64,000 bases of DNA, from contig NZ_CP094984.1 of assembly GCF_022869865.1 (NCBI RefSeq), positions 3,224,001 to 3,288,000 on the forward strand, read 5' to 3'. The translations under genes were made by a program, and so were the position numbers. Below are positions 32,550 through 43,770 of the stretch, piece by piece (position 1 is the stretch's first letter; the number at the start of each line of letters is the position of its first letter). Below the pieces are notes generated by a model. The model had not been told where the DNA came from. It saw only the letters and a list, made by a program, of their open reading frames with translations, and searched no databases. The stretch comes from Arthrobacter zhangbolii. Lineage in GTDB: Bacteria > Actinomycetota > Actinomycetes > Actinomycetales > Micrococcaceae.

Positions 32550-34448
32550 TTAGTGCTGGGCCTGCCGGGCGGGCAGCAGCGGGGCGAAGAAGTCTGCCAG
32601 TTCGGCGGTCGCCCCCAGCGGCAGCACATTGGCCACGTACTGGTCCGGGCGGACCACCACTACGGCGCCGTCCCGGGAAATGCCACGCTCGGTGAAGATG
32701 TCCGAGGCCGGATTCAGGCCGTAGACCTTGGACAGGTCAGTGAGCTGGAACGGACCGACCTGCGGCTTGAACACCGCGGGCACCTTGTTGATATCAATGG
32801 CCGCGTGTTCCTGCTGGTAAATGACCTTCACATCGAACCAGGCGTCGCGGTCCGAGCCGGCGGGCATGGCGGCCAGCGGTGAATCCGGTGCGGTGTCCAG
32901 CCACTCGGCAAGCTCGGTGACGGCCGAGGGTGCGCCCGCAGCGGCAGCGTCAGCGAAAACGTAGATCCGCCAGCGGCCGTCCGCCGTCGCCTGATGGCCC
33001 AGGTGTACCGGGTTGGTGTCGCAGACCCGTTGCACCATGGCGGACTTGAAGCGCTTGCCGATCGGGAAACCGGACGCCAGGTCCTGGTGGGCGGGTTCGG
33101 CGATGAGCATGGAGGGCGTGTACTGCGTCATAAAGCCGGCCGGGAACTCGGCGGTGCGGACGTAGAAGTCCTCCAGATCCGAGGGGTTCTCGAACTCCTC
33201 GGGCTTCTTCGCCATGAGGGTGGACCATTCCTTGTCGAAATCAATGAGGTTTTTGGCCACCACCTGCCGTTCGGCGGAGTAGGTGGAGAGCAGGGCCTCC
33301 GGGCTGCGGCCGTCCAGCACGTGGCCGAGCTTCCAGCCGATGTTGAAGCCGTCCTGCATGGAGACGTTCATGCCCTGCCCGGCCTTGGCGCTGTGTGTGT
33401 GGCAGGCGTCGCCGGTGATGAACACCCGCGGGGTGCGGGTGCCCAGGTCCTCGGGCAGTACGTCGTCGAACCGGTCGGTGAGCCGGTGGCCCACCTCGTA
33501 GACGCTGTGCCAGGCGACGTTGCGGACGTCCAGCGTGTAGGGGGCCAGGATGGAGTTGGCCGTGGCAATGATCTGGTCAATGGTGGTTTTGCGGACCGCA
33601 CCGTTGTCATCCTCGGGGACCACACCCAAGTCCACGTACATGCGGAACAGGTGCCCGCCCTCGCGCGGGATGAGCAGGATGGATCCGCCGTTGGAGGACT
33701 GGATGGCGCACTTGGTGCGGATGTCCGGGAAATCGGTGTTGGCGAGGATGTCCATCACGCCCCAGGCGTGGTTGGCCTTGTCGCCCTCCAGGGTGCAGCC
33801 GATGGACTGGCGGACCTGGCTGCGCGCGCCGTCGGCACCCACCACGTACTTGGCCTTCACCGTACGCTCGGTGCCCTCCTTCGGACCCGCGGTGTGCAGG
33901 AGGGTGACGGTGACCGGGTACTCGGCGTCGTCGTCGACCTCCAGGCCGCGGAACTCGAAGCCGTAGTCAGGCACCATGCGGGTGGGGGCGTTGGCCATGA
34001 CCCGGGCGAAGTAGTCCAGCACGCGGGCCTGGTTGACGATCAGGTGCGGGAATTCGCTGATCCCGTGCGGATCATCCAGGGCGCGGCCGGAGCGGACAAT
34101 GTTTTCCGGGTGTTCCGGGTCGGGGCGCCAGAAGCACATCTCGCTGATGCGGTAGGCCTCGGCGGTGATTTCCTCGGCGAAGCCGAAGGCCTGGAAGGTT
34201 TCCACACTGCGGGCCTGGATGCCGTCCGCCTGGCCAATGGCCAGCCGGCTGTCCCGGCGCTCGACAATCCGGGTGGTGATGTTCGGGAACTGGGACAGCT
34301 GCGCCGCCGTGAGCATACCGGCCGGTCCGGTACCCACAATCAGCACGTCCACCTCCTCGGGCAGCGCGGCCGGGCGGTCGACGCCGGTGCCTGCGGCCGG
34401 CTGAATGCGCGGGTCTCCGGATACGTAGCCGTGATGGTGGAACTGCAC
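32550..34448 (-). CDS. FAD-dependent aromatic hydroxylase (3-hydroxybenzoate 4-monooxygenase/phenol hydroxylase type)
   Basis: A 632-aa flavoprotein hydroxylase: GTGPAGMLTAAQLSQ FAD motif near residue 40, YVVGADGARSQVR (DG motif), FITGDACHTHSAKAGQGMN (GD motif), and a C-terminal thioredoxin-like domain as in MobA and fungal phenol hydroxylase. The length matches MobA. The start is the GTG at 34448 with GAGG six bases before it. A phenolic substrate is certain in class only; 3-hydroxybenzoate would give protocatechuate, but no protocatechuate genes are in the window. Confidence 0.85.
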   Translation of the reverse strand: MQFHHHGYVSGDPRIQPAAGTGVDRPAALPEEVDVLIVGTGPAGMLTAAQLSQFPNITTRIVERRDSRLAIGQADGIQARSVETFQAFGFAEEITAEAYRISEMCFWRPDPEHPENIVRSGRALDDPHGISEFPHLIVNQARVLDYFARVMANAPTRMVPDYGFEFRGLEVDDDAEYPVTVTLLHTAGPKEGTERTVKAKYVVGADGARSQVRQSIGCTLEGDKANHAWGVMDILANTDFPDIRTKCAIQSSNGGSILLIPREGGHLFRMYVDLGVVPEDDNGAVRKTTIDQIIATANSILAPYTLDVRNVAWHSVYEVGHRLTDRFDDVLPEDLGTRTPRVFITGDACHTHSAKAGQGMNVSMQDGFNIGWKLGHVLDGRSPEALLSTYSAERQVVAKNLIDFDKEWSTLMAKKPEEFENPSDLEDFYVRTAEFPAGFMTQYTPSMLIAEPAHQDLASGFPIGKRFKSAMVQRVCDTNPVHLGHQATADGRWRIYVFADAAAAGAPSAVTELAEWLDTAPDSPLAAMPAGSDRDAWFDVKVIYQQEHAAIDINKVPAVFKPQVGPFQLTDLSKVYGLNPASDIFTERGISRDGAVVVVRPDQYVANVLPLGATAELADFFAPLLPARQAQH

Positions 34449-35107
34449 GGGTGTCCTCACTTCGTTGTGCCAGTAGTGCCGCCGCCCGGGTGTTCGCAGT
34501 GTGAACAAAAGTTCGTTAGTCGAGCGTGCGCGGTGTCAATACTCTACGGGAGGCATGACACAGGTCACAACCGGCGGCTTTCGGAGTCCTTTCATCGCTT
34601 TCGCAGGCGCCCGGCCAACCGGCCCGGCGGGATTCTAGGGCGTGCGGAGCCGGTGGGTACCCGGCCGAACCGGCCACACTAAATTGCAGGACGTGGGGAG
34701 CCCGTGAATACCCGGCGGAACTGGCCTGGCGGGATTCCGGGGCGTGGGGAGCCGGTGGGTACCCGGCGGAACCGCCCCGGCGGGATTCCGAGCCGATCGC
34801 TACCCGGCCGGTCTTCACCTCCGCTCCACCAGCGTCAGCCGGACGGTTTGTCCCCTGCCCGGCAGGAACCGCACTCCCGCCGCCCCTCGGCGCCCTCCGC
34901 GTCCACCACCAGCAGGCCCGACGGGTTAAAGTCCCATGTCCGCCGGACAATCTGGCATGGCCGGGTGTGGAACACCCAGCCGGACTTCATGACGTACACC
35001 TGCCCCGGCCCCAGCTGCGGCGGCACGCCCCCGCCGCCCTTTGCGCCCGCCGGTCCGTTCCCGGTGCCGGGCTGTCCAATATCTCCGTAAATTCGCGCTC
35101 TGTCCCC
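34449..35107. other. Gene-poor stretch upstream of the hydroxylase
   Basis: Apart from the minisatellite (34628-34798) and the small gene at 34835-35110, I see only the hydroxylase promoter region (34449-34560) and Pro/Gly-rich sequence. The minus-strand frame through the repeats is open but its translation is only the repeat itself. Confidence 0.5.
34628..34798. repeat. Degenerate tandem repeat of about 51 bp
   Basis: Three to four imperfect copies of a unit built from GGCGGGATTC, GGGGCGTGGGGAGCC, GGTGGGTACCCGG and CGGAACCGG. The second copy has lost its GGCGGGATTC start and the last copy is truncated. Because the unit is 17 codons long the frame stays open on the minus strand, but no start or protein family supports a gene. 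Confidence 0.8.
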
Positions 35108-35110
35108 CAT
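34835..35110 (-). CDS. Small cysteine-containing hypothetical protein
   Basis: A 91-aa protein. The first 35 residues are Gly/Pro-rich; the conserved-looking core reads [18 protein letters not shown] and [20 protein letters not shown], with a Cys-x-x-Cys end that could bind zinc. Similar short proteins occur in related actinobacteria as far as I recall. The start is unsure (ATG at 35110, or an ATG four codons earlier right behind GAGGGGG). Moderate confidence that it is expressed. Confidence 0.5.
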   Translation of the reverse strand: MGDRARIYGDIGQPGTGNGPAGAKGGGGVPPQLGPGQVYVMKSGWVFHTRPCQIVRRTWDFNPSGLLVVDAEGAEGRRECGSCRAGDKPSG

Positions 35111-35233
35111 GCAGCAGATCATCCCCCTCGGGTCTGACAATTTGCCGTGAACGGGCGCGCACCCCATCTTCCGGTGCGTACCTGCCCCGGCATCAGGCCG
35201 CATGCGGGCCAATCGGAGCCGGACCGGTCATCT

Positions 35234-35309
35234 CAGTACCGCCTGCGCATCGGCGCCGGACCGGTCACTCAGAGCCGCAGTACCGCAGTACCGCCTGCGC
35301 ATCGGCGCC
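35234..35309. repeat. 24-bp direct repeat, two copies
   Basis: The sequence CAGTACCGCCTGCGCATCGG plus CGCC occurs at 35234-35257 and again at 35286-35309, 52 bases apart, upstream of the ynfA gene. A shorter GACCGGTCA motif also repeats between them. No function is evident. Confidence 0.75.
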
Positions 35310-35355
35310 TCGGGGGGCCACCCGGCATCGGACCGGGTACGGCAGGATGGATGCC

Positions 35356-35697
35356 ATGACCATTGCAAAGACCGTCCTGCTGTTCGGGCTGGCCGCGGCC
35401 GCGGAAATCGGCGGCGCCTGGCTGATCTGGCAGGCCGTCCGGGAGGACCGCGCCTGGTGGTGGGCCGGGCTTGGCGTGATGGCCCTGGGCCTCTACGGAT
35501 TTGTCGCCACACTGCAGCCGGACGCGAACTTCGGCCGGATCCTGGCAGCATACGGCGGCGTGTTTGTGGCCGGTTCGCTGGTCTGGGGCATGGTCTTTGA
35601 CGGTTTCCGGCCCGACCGGTGGGACATCGCAGGCTCGCTGATCTGCCTGGCCGGGGTGGCAGTGATCATGTTCGCCCCGCGCAGCCCTGGAGCCTGA
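35356..35697 (+). CDS. ynfA: YnfA/UPF0060 family membrane protein
   Basis: A 113-aa protein with four transmembrane helices; [18 protein letters not shown] is the family signature and the [21 protein letters not shown] loop is conserved. YnfA proteins belong to the drug/metabolite superfamily, and some act as small multidrug pumps. The start at 35356 has AGGA eight bases upstream; an ATG at 35347 would add three residues. It is a single gene. Confidence 0.93.
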   Translation: MTIAKTVLLFGLAAAAEIGGAWLIWQAVREDRAWWWAGLGVMALGLYGFVATLQPDANFGRILAAYGGVFVAGSLVWGMVFDGFRPDRWDIAGSLICLAGVAVIMFAPRSPGA

Positions 35698-35724
35698 CCG
35701 CCCGTCCACGCCCGGGAAATCCGG

Positions 35725-35812
35725 ACAGTTTGCGAAAAACCGACCACTTTGGGAGAAACCGACCAGCTAAAACTGGCCGAATTTCCTTAAAGTGGCAGGA
35801 ATTTCCCAAACC
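35725..35812. repeat. Imperfect inverted repeat downstream of ynfA
   Basis: Arms GCGAAAAACCGACCACTTT and AAAGTGGCAGGAATTTCCC pair at 14 of 19 positions, and an inner CCAG...CTGG stem pairs perfectly. It lies between the convergent ynfA and UvrA-like genes and may terminate both. The style resembles the larger palindrome at 62490-62555. Confidence 0.5.
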
Positions 35813-35860
35813 GGCAGCGGAATCCCAAACCGGCAGCAGAATCCCCGCCCGGCAGCAGAA
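35804..35860. repeat. Three tandem copies of a 19-bp unit
   Basis: TCCCAAACCGGCAGCGGAA (35804-35822), the same with one change (35823-35841), and a third copy with three further changes (35842-35860), ending just before the stop codon of the UvrA-like gene. Confidence 0.85.
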
Positions 35861-35862
35861 AC

Positions 35863-38262
<2,400 letters not shown>

Positions 38263-38350
38263 TGCCCGCTCCGTCCGTCGGTTCGATTCTGCCCCGTGCA
38301 CGGTGGCCGGGCAACGCCTTACGACGACGGCGGGTGGCCGGCGCGGGCGG

Positions 38351-38752
38351 TCAGGCCTGCTGCCCCAGGGCGATGAGCACCCAGGGCGCCGCCCAGAGCA
38401 GGAACATGCCCAGCAAACCCCAGGCGCCCATCTTGGGACTCCCGCTGCGGGCGCCGACCACGAGCAGGATGATGCCCAGGCTCAGCCCCGCAGCCCATCC
38501 CGGACCCATCCACACGGCCGCACCCGTCCAGCCGTCGATCTCCAGCGTGAGCCGGAAGAGGGCGAACGCCGGCAACAGGGTCAGCAGGAAACAGGTGATG
38601 CCCAGCCCCAGCGCGATGCCGCCGGACCAGCCCAGCCTTCCGGGCCGCTCGGGTGCACCCGAGATTCCCGGCTGCTCCGGCTGTGCGGGCGCGGCTGTCC
38701 TGCGTGTATCCGTCCTATTTCCCGGCAGATCCTGCGGGTCATCCTTCGCCAT
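38351..38752 (-). CDS. Small three-helix membrane protein
   Basis: A 133-aa protein. A Pro/Arg-rich cytoplasmic start (about 1-40) is followed by three hydrophobic helices (IALGLGITCFLLTLLPAFALF, GWAAGLSLGIILLVVGA, GLLGMFLLWAAPWVLIAL). No family recognised. It lies just upstream of the UvrA-like gene on the same strand (88 bases) and is divergent from the hydrolase gene at 38865. Confidence 0.7.
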   Translation of the reverse strand: MAKDDPQDLPGNRTDTRRTAAPAQPEQPGISGAPERPGRLGWSGGIALGLGITCFLLTLLPAFALFRLTLEIDGWTGAAVWMGPGWAAGLSLGIILLVVGARSGSPKMGAWGLLGMFLLWAAPWVLIALGQQA

Positions 38753-38864
38753 TCCGGCCCTTCCAGTCGCGGGTGCTTTCCCGGGACTCTACCGTGTTAA
38801 CTACACCCGCCCCGCCGGATCCGGCGTCGGGCGGAGCAGGATTCCGGCACCAAAGGGCATCGCC

Positions 38865-39848
38865 ATGGCAAAGCTTGATCTGCGGGTACGGCTGCTCGGC
38901 AGGGTACTGAAGCGGTTTTCGGTGGCCGGCAAGAGCGAGGCGCGGATTCGCGCGGAACAGAAACTGTCCGTCCGGCACAACCCCGTGACGGACTTTATGC
39001 TGGGCGGCCTCGCTGCCGGAGTGGACGTTATCAATGACACCGCTGCAGGCTCCGGAGTCCGGATTCCCGTCCGGATTTACCGTCCTGCGCAGACCGCGGA
39101 AAGCCTGCCGCTGGTGGTGTTTATGCACGGCGGCGGCTGGACCTTCGGAACCCTGAACGTCTATGACGGCATCGCCAGCACCATTGCCCGGGACGCGCGC
39201 GCCGTCGTCGTTTCCCTGGCCTACCGGCTGGCCCCCGCGCATCCCTGGCCCGCCGCGGTCGAGGACTGCTACGCCGCAATGCTGGAGGTGTCCGAACGCG
39301 CCGCGGAATGGGCGGCGGACGCCCGCCGGCTGGCGGTGGTGGGCGACAGTGCCGGCGGCAATCTGGCAGCGGTCCTGACCCTGTTGGCGCGGGACCGCTC
39401 CGGACCTGCGCTCTCCTTTCAGGGTCTGGTGTACCCGGCCACCGACCTGACCATGGGCAGCGCTTCGATTGAGGAAAATGCCAACGCGCCTATGCTCACC
39501 AAGCAGGACATGCTCCGCTACCGCAGTCTTTATGCCCCGCAGGCGGAGGATTACACCAACCCGTGTGCTTCCCCGTTGCTGGCTCCGGACCACAGCAGGC
39601 TGCCGCCGGCACTGATCCAGGTGGCCGAACACGATCCCCTCCGCGACGACGGGCTGCGTTATGCCGATGCGCTGCGGGCTGCGGGCGTGCCGGTCCGGGT
39701 GACCACGTACGTGGGGATGCCGCACGGTTATCTGGGCTTCCCCCGCGTGTTCCGCAGCGCCCCGCAGGCGCTGGCCGAACTCGCTGCGGAGCTACACCGG
39801 CATCTGGCTCCGGAGAATGTGCTGCATCCGCGGCCTGAGGGCGCTTGA
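38865..39848 (+). CDS. HSL-type alpha/beta hydrolase (esterase)
   Basis: A 327-aa carboxylesterase of the hormone-sensitive-lipase family: oxyanion motif FMHGGGWTFG, nucleophile serine in VVGDSAGGNLA, acid in AEHDPLRDDG, histidine in GMPHGYLGF. No signal peptide, so it is probably cytoplasmic. AAAGGG is seven bases before the ATG. Substrate unknown; short-chain esters are usual. The next gene starts 23 bases after its stop. Confidence 0.93.
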   Translation: MAKLDLRVRLLGRVLKRFSVAGKSEARIRAEQKLSVRHNPVTDFMLGGLAAGVDVINDTAAGSGVRIPVRIYRPAQTAESLPLVVFMHGGGWTFGTLNVYDGIASTIARDARAVVVSLAYRLAPAHPWPAAVEDCYAAMLEVSERAAEWAADARRLAVVGDSAGGNLAAVLTLLARDRSGPALSFQGLVYPATDLTMGSASIEENANAPMLTKQDMLRYRSLYAPQAEDYTNPCASPLLAPDHSRLPPALIQVAEHDPLRDDGLRYADALRAAGVPVRVTTYVGMPHGYLGFPRVFRSAPQALAELAAELHRHLAPENVLHPRPEGA

Positions 39849-39871
39849 GGAAGGTCAGGTACGCTCCCGCC

Positions 39872-41041
39872 ATGGGGAAAACAGTAGTAAAACCGCTTCT
39901 TTTGCCGGCTGCCGTGGCGCTGCTCTGGCTGCTTTCGGGCTGGGGGTATGAGGCGCTGCTGACGGCCGGCAACGGCAGAATACCGGTATGGCTGGCGGCC
40001 GTGGTTGCCCCCGACACCATGCCGGTCCGTATCCGCTCGCTGCTGGACGGGCCGGCTTTGGTCCTCGCGGCCTCGCTCTCGGCTCTGGCGGTATCGGCTC
40101 TGACCCTGGCACTGCTGCCGGCAGGCACCGGGGCAGGCAGGCCGGCGCGCGGCACGCTGTTCCTGGCCAGCTGGATGAGCGTGGTCCTGGCAGCCGTGGC
40201 CGGCTCAGCGGTGCTGGCTACGGCAGGCATCCTCGCGGCATGGCCGTTGGGCCGGGTGCAGTGGATCTTCGACATGCTCAGCCCCTCGCTGCTGACCGGC
40301 GCGTACTGGGGAGTGAGCTGGGGCTGGATGCCTGCGCTTCTTGCCGTCTACCTGCGTCCCCAGCCGGAGGACGGCCACCGGGACGACGACGGCGGCGGCT
40401 ACGCTGCCGCAGGTGAGGCCACTTCCCCGGGGCGGCAGCGGGCATGGGCACTGGGTGCCTTCGCCCTTTTCTCTGTTGCCCTGCTGGTGACCCTGCCGCT
40501 CACCGCCCGGGATTCCTCCCAGTCGGCACCGGTCCCGGAGAGCACCCCCACTCCGGAGCCGACGGTCTATGGCGCGGAAGCGGTGGCTGCCGCGGTCTCG
40601 GAGATCGATCCGCAGTGGTGCACCGGCGATGAAGTGGCAGTGTCCATCGGCGGCTGGGATGCGGCCACCGGACACCGCGGCGCCCGGATCACCCTGGAAA
40701 ACACCGGCACCCGGACGTGCACCGTACAGGGGTACCCGGATCTGGATTTTGAAAGCAGCGACGGCTGGGTCATGGGCATCACCGCCGTCCATGGCGGCTC
40801 CATGATGACCGAGGATGCCGGGGCAGATACGGTGACCCTGGCACCGGGAGCGGAAGCCACGGCGTCCATCGGCTGGCGCGGCACCGCCGGGGCGGACATG
40901 GTCCGGGTGGGGACGCTGCTGGTGGCACCCTATGCGGGAACCTTGCGGCAGGAGCTGGAAGCGGATATTGATCTGGCGGAGCCCGGGTTCCTGACAGTCA
41001 CGGCCTGGACACCCGCCGGAGGAGAGGCATCAGCCGGCTAA
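39872..41041 (+). CDS. Membrane protein with extracellular DUF4232 domain
   Basis: A 389-aa protein with about four helices in the first 150 residues and a fifth near 200 (ALGAFALFSVALLVTLPL). A Pro/Thr linker (PESTPTPEPT) leads to a DUF4232 domain (about 240-385) with a disulfide-type pair in WCTGDEVAV and RTCTVQGYPDL. DUF4232 domains are found outside the cell in actinobacterial lipoproteins. A TTG at 39845 overlapping the esterase stop is an alternative start. Possibly co-transcribed with the esterase. Confidence 0.82.
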   Translation: MGKTVVKPLLLPAAVALLWLLSGWGYEALLTAGNGRIPVWLAAVVAPDTMPVRIRSLLDGPALVLAASLSALAVSALTLALLPAGTGAGRPARGTLFLASWMSVVLAAVAGSAVLATAGILAAWPLGRVQWIFDMLSPSLLTGAYWGVSWGWMPALLAVYLRPQPEDGHRDDDGGGYAAAGEATSPGRQRAWALGAFALFSVALLVTLPLTARDSSQSAPVPESTPTPEPTVYGAEAVAAAVSEIDPQWCTGDEVAVSIGGWDAATGHRGARITLENTGTRTCTVQGYPDLDFESSDGWVMGITAVHGGSMMTEDAGADTVTLAPGAEATASIGWRGTAGADMVRVGTLLVAPYAGTLRQELEADIDLAEPGFLTVTAWTPAGGEASAG

Positions 41042-41111
41042 GTCTGCGGTCACGCACTGCGTATGTCGCCCGGGCCTGCCCCCTTGCCGTGGCTGGCAGG
41101 CGGGGACGCGG

Positions 41112-41354
41112 TCAGGCTTTGCCGTTGGCCATCACGCCGGCCACGGAGCGCGAGGACATGATGGATCCGGCCGAAAGCCAGGACATCACCGCCAGCACGG
41201 ACAACGCCGATCCGACGGCCAGCACCGAGCCAAAGGACCCGATGGATCCGACGGAGCACGCTGAGCCCAAGCTGCCGATGGACAGCACGGAGTTCTTCGA
41301 TCCGATCGACAGCACGGACCCTGAAGACCACAGCGACAACACAGAACTCTCCAC
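41112..41354 (-). CDS. Tiny serine-triplet repeat protein
   Basis: An 80-aa protein made almost entirely of Ser-x-x triplets (SVLSIGSKNSVLSIGS...), where x is mostly Val, Leu, Ile or Gly. At the DNA level the serines use TCC, TCG, TCA and AGC, so the protein pattern, not a recent DNA repeat, is conserved. A three-residue period with small and branched residues suits a narrow triangular beta-solenoid. The GTG start is five bases after the stop of the aldo-keto reductase, behind an AGG. I believe similar proteins exist in other actinobacteria; function unknown. The plus-strand frame over it is a shadow. Confidence 0.7.
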   Translation of the reverse strand: MESSVLSLWSSGSVLSIGSKNSVLSIGSLGSACSVGSIGSFGSVLAVGSALSVLAVMSWLSAGSIMSSRSVAGVMANGKA

Positions 41355-41359
41355 GGAAC

Positions 41360-42205
41360 CTACTCCATCCTGACTCCGCTGAGCCGGGCCACTGCTTCCG
41401 GGTCGCGGTGGTCGAAAAAGAGTGAGTGCCCGGTATCCAGATCGGCGATAGCGGCCATTTCCTGCGGGCTGAGTTCGAAGTCGAACACCTGCAGGTTCTC
41501 GGCCATCCGGTCCGGCCGCACTGACTTGGGGATCACCACAATCCCCCGCTGGATCAGCCAGCGCAGCACAACCTGGGCAACGGACTTCCCGTGTCCGGAG
41601 GCCACGGCCGTCAGCGTAGGATCCGAGAAAAGGTTGTTCTTTCCTTCGGCAAACGGAGCCCAGGATTCATGCCGCACGCCGCGATCCGTCATCAATTGGT
41701 TCTCGACGGCGCGCTGGTAGAAGGGGTTCGTTTCAATCTGGTTTACCGCCGGGACCACGTCATTGTGGATGATCAGGTCCACCAGCCGGTCCGAGCCGAA
41801 GTTCGAAACCCCGATGGCGCGGGCGGCGCCGTCGTTATAGAGCTGTTCCATCACCCGCCACTCGCCGTAAACGTCGCCGAAGGGCTGGTGGATCAGATAG
41901 AGGTCTACGTATTCGGTGCCAAGGTTCTGCAGTGAGGTCTCAAAGGCCCGGCTGGTGGTGGCTTCCCCGTTGTCCTGGATCCACAGCTTGGTGGTGATGA
42001 AAAGTTCGTTGCGCGCAATGCCGCTCTTCTGCACGGCACGCCCCACCGCGTCCTCGTTCCGGTAGGCCGCCGCGGTGTCCAGTGAGCGGTAACCGGCAGC
42101 CAGGGCATTGGTGACGGCTTCTTCGGTCTGGTCCGGCGGGACCTGGTAGACGCCGAAACCCAGGATCGGCATTTCCACGCCGTTGTTCAGGGTGATGTAT
42201 TCCAT
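41360..42205 (-). CDS. Aldo/keto reductase
   Basis: A 281-aa NADPH-dependent reductase with the tetrad Asp43, Tyr48, Lys73 and His106 ([24 protein letters not shown]) and [13 protein letters not shown] at the cofactor site. It is closest to the YvgN/2,5-diketogluconate reductase group. GAAAGGAC lies upstream of the ATG. It forms a probable operon with the cupin gene before it and the serine-triplet gene after it. Confidence 0.94.
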   Translation of the reverse strand: MEYITLNNGVEMPILGFGVYQVPPDQTEEAVTNALAAGYRSLDTAAAYRNEDAVGRAVQKSGIARNELFITTKLWIQDNGEATTSRAFETSLQNLGTEYVDLYLIHQPFGDVYGEWRVMEQLYNDGAARAIGVSNFGSDRLVDLIIHNDVVPAVNQIETNPFYQRAVENQLMTDRGVRHESWAPFAEGKNNLFSDPTLTAVASGHGKSVAQVVLRWLIQRGIVVIPKSVRPDRMAENLQVFDFELSPQEMAAIADLDTGHSLFFDHRDPEAVARLSGVRME

Positions 42206-42247
42206 CGGGTTGTCCTTTCGGTGGCGGTTCCTGCGACTGCCGGCGGC

Positions 42248-42646
42248 CTAACGCGCGCTGTATTCCACGTCGGTGACCTGTTCTCCCCATTCGGCCTCGG
42301 GCCCCACCGGCGGCGCCTCCCACATGGCCAGATGCGTCATAAAACTGTCCGGTCCGGCGCCGTGCCAGTGCCACTCCCCCGGCGGTGTGTACACGGTGTC
42401 TCCGGGGCGCATGTGGACAACGAGTCCTCCGTAGGACTGGATCAGCCCGTACCCCTCGGTCACATGCAGGGTCTGCCCCACGGCATGTGAATGCCACGCT
42501 GTGCGGGCGCCCGGGGCGAAATGAACCCAGTTGACCCGCATCCGGGACGGGGACGGCCTCGGTGCGGCAAGTACTTCAAACCAGACGTCGCCCGTGAACA
42601 TATTGGCGGGTCCCTTGGTGCTGGGCTGGCGTGGTTCCAGTTGCAT
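42248..42646 (-). CDS. Cupin-domain protein
   Basis: A 132-aa single-domain cupin: AWHSHAVGQTLHVTEG is cupin motif 1 (two His, and Gln in place of the usual metal-binding Glu region) and PGDTVYTPPGEWHWHGA is motif 2. Metal-binding cupins of this size act as dioxygenases, isomerases or quercetinase-like enzymes. GGGAG lies six bases before the ATG at 42646. The aldo-keto reductase follows after 42 bases. Confidence 0.9.
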   Translation of the reverse strand: MQLEPRQPSTKGPANMFTGDVWFEVLAAPRPSPSRMRVNWVHFAPGARTAWHSHAVGQTLHVTEGYGLIQSYGGLVVHMRPGDTVYTPPGEWHWHGAGPDSFMTHLAMWEAPPVGPEAEWGEQVTDVEYSAR

Positions 42647-42918
42647 GGCATCTCCCTGCCGGTGGGTGGGAACGGCTTCGCTCAGGGCGGTTTCGCGCGG
42701 CACCGGACGGGATTCAAACCGCCGGACCGGCCTGCGGCCGCAAACCTGATTTCGACATTACAAGGGCTACTGGCGATGCGGGAGGGGAAAGCCCCGCTGC
42801 GCCGTTATGCCCCGCAGGAAGAGCGGCAGCCGGGGGCGGGCGAGACCCGCCGCTCCGGCTGCCGTGTTCCCCTGCCGGTGCTCCGGCCGGAGATATCCCG
42901 GCCGGCGAAACACCGGGC

Positions 42919-43770
42919 TTAGCCGTGGCGGCCGCGGGGCATGAGGGTCAGCGCGATGACCACAACACCGGCCGCCAACGTGCCCAGGCCAAGGACCGCC
43001 ATCCCGACAGGGAAGCCGCTTTCTTCGATGCCGGTGTAGGCCAGCGCACTGGCGCAGGGCTGAACAGTGTTACCGCTGACGGGGTCCACCAGAGCGCCGT
43101 CAGGCCCCGTGGTGGGCACCGGAAGCCCTGCCGCTTCGGCAGCTGCAATGGCGGCTGCGGCGTCCGGGCAGGTGCAGTTGGCTGCGCCTCCGCCGCCGGC
43201 AGCAGCGCCCCCGCCCTGCGAGGCGGTGCCGGTGGGACTGGTTGTCGGTGCGCCACTGGTCGGATCCGTTGTCGGTGCCCCCGTCGTGGGATCCGTTGTC
43301 GGCGTCCCCGTGGTCGGATCCGGCGTCGGCGTCCCCGTGGTCGGTGACGGCGTCGGCGTTGCGGTAGTCGGCGTGGGGACCGGCGTATCCGTGGTGGGAC
43401 AGGGGGTGGGGGCGGGCGAGGTGGTGGGTGGTGCGTCCGAGCAGCCGTTGGCCAGGAACTGTGCGGCCCGGACAGGGTCCTCGCGCCATGTCGCGCTTCC
43501 GCTGTAGCCCTCAAACGGCGGCACTATGTCCCCCTGGTGGCTGTCATGGCCGTTGCCGCCAAACACGCTGGACGTACTCACGGATTGATAGTTGTAGACA
43601 CCCTCCGGCTGGCCCTGCGGGTGGTGGCAAATATTGACTTTGCCGGCACCCAGGTTGGGGGACGTTTGCGTCGGCATGCTCACTGCCTGTGCCGATCCGG
43701 CAATTCCAAGGAAAGCGAGCACAAAAACTGCTAGGAAACTCAGGACACGGAGTTGGCGGATTTTTTTCAT
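42919..43770 (-). CDS. Sortase-anchored surface protein (LAYTG signal)
   Basis: A 283-aa exported protein. A signal peptide (SFLAVFVLAFLGIAGSAQA) precedes a small domain (VNICHHPQGQPEGVYNYQSV, HDSHQGDIVPPF) common in actinobacterial surface proteins. A Thr/Pro repeat linker (about 120-185; units like PTTGTPT) follows, then an Ala/Cys segment (NCTCPDAAAAIAAAEAAG). The C-terminus has LAYTG, a hydrophobic helix and RGRHG, the sorting signal of class E sortases. No sortase gene is in the window. GGAG is ten bases before the ATG. Confidence 0.88.
   Translation of the reverse strand: MKKIRQLRVLSFLAVFVLAFLGIAGSAQAVSMPTQTSPNLGAGKVNICHHPQGQPEGVYNYQSVSTSSVFGGNGHDSHQGDIVPPFEGYSGSATWREDPVRAAQFLANGCSDAPPTTSPAPTPCPTTDTPVPTPTTATPTPSPTTGTPTPDPTTGTPTTDPTTGAPTTDPTSGAPTTSPTGTASQGGGAAAGGGGAANCTCPDAAAAIAAAEAAGLPVPTTGPDGALVDPVSGNTVQPCASALAYTGIEESGFPVGMAVLGLGTLAAGVVVIALTLMPRGRHG

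Noticed and set aside
34516-34950. 144-aa minus-strand reading frame with a 17-residue repeat
   Set aside because: The frame is open only because the 51-bp minisatellite is a multiple of three; composition is Pro/Ala/Gly/Arg noise and no start or family supports it.
41089-41373. 94-aa plus-strand frame rich in Asp, Ser, Thr and Pro
   Set aside because: It is the antisense of the serine-triplet gene, which has the better ribosome binding site and operon position.
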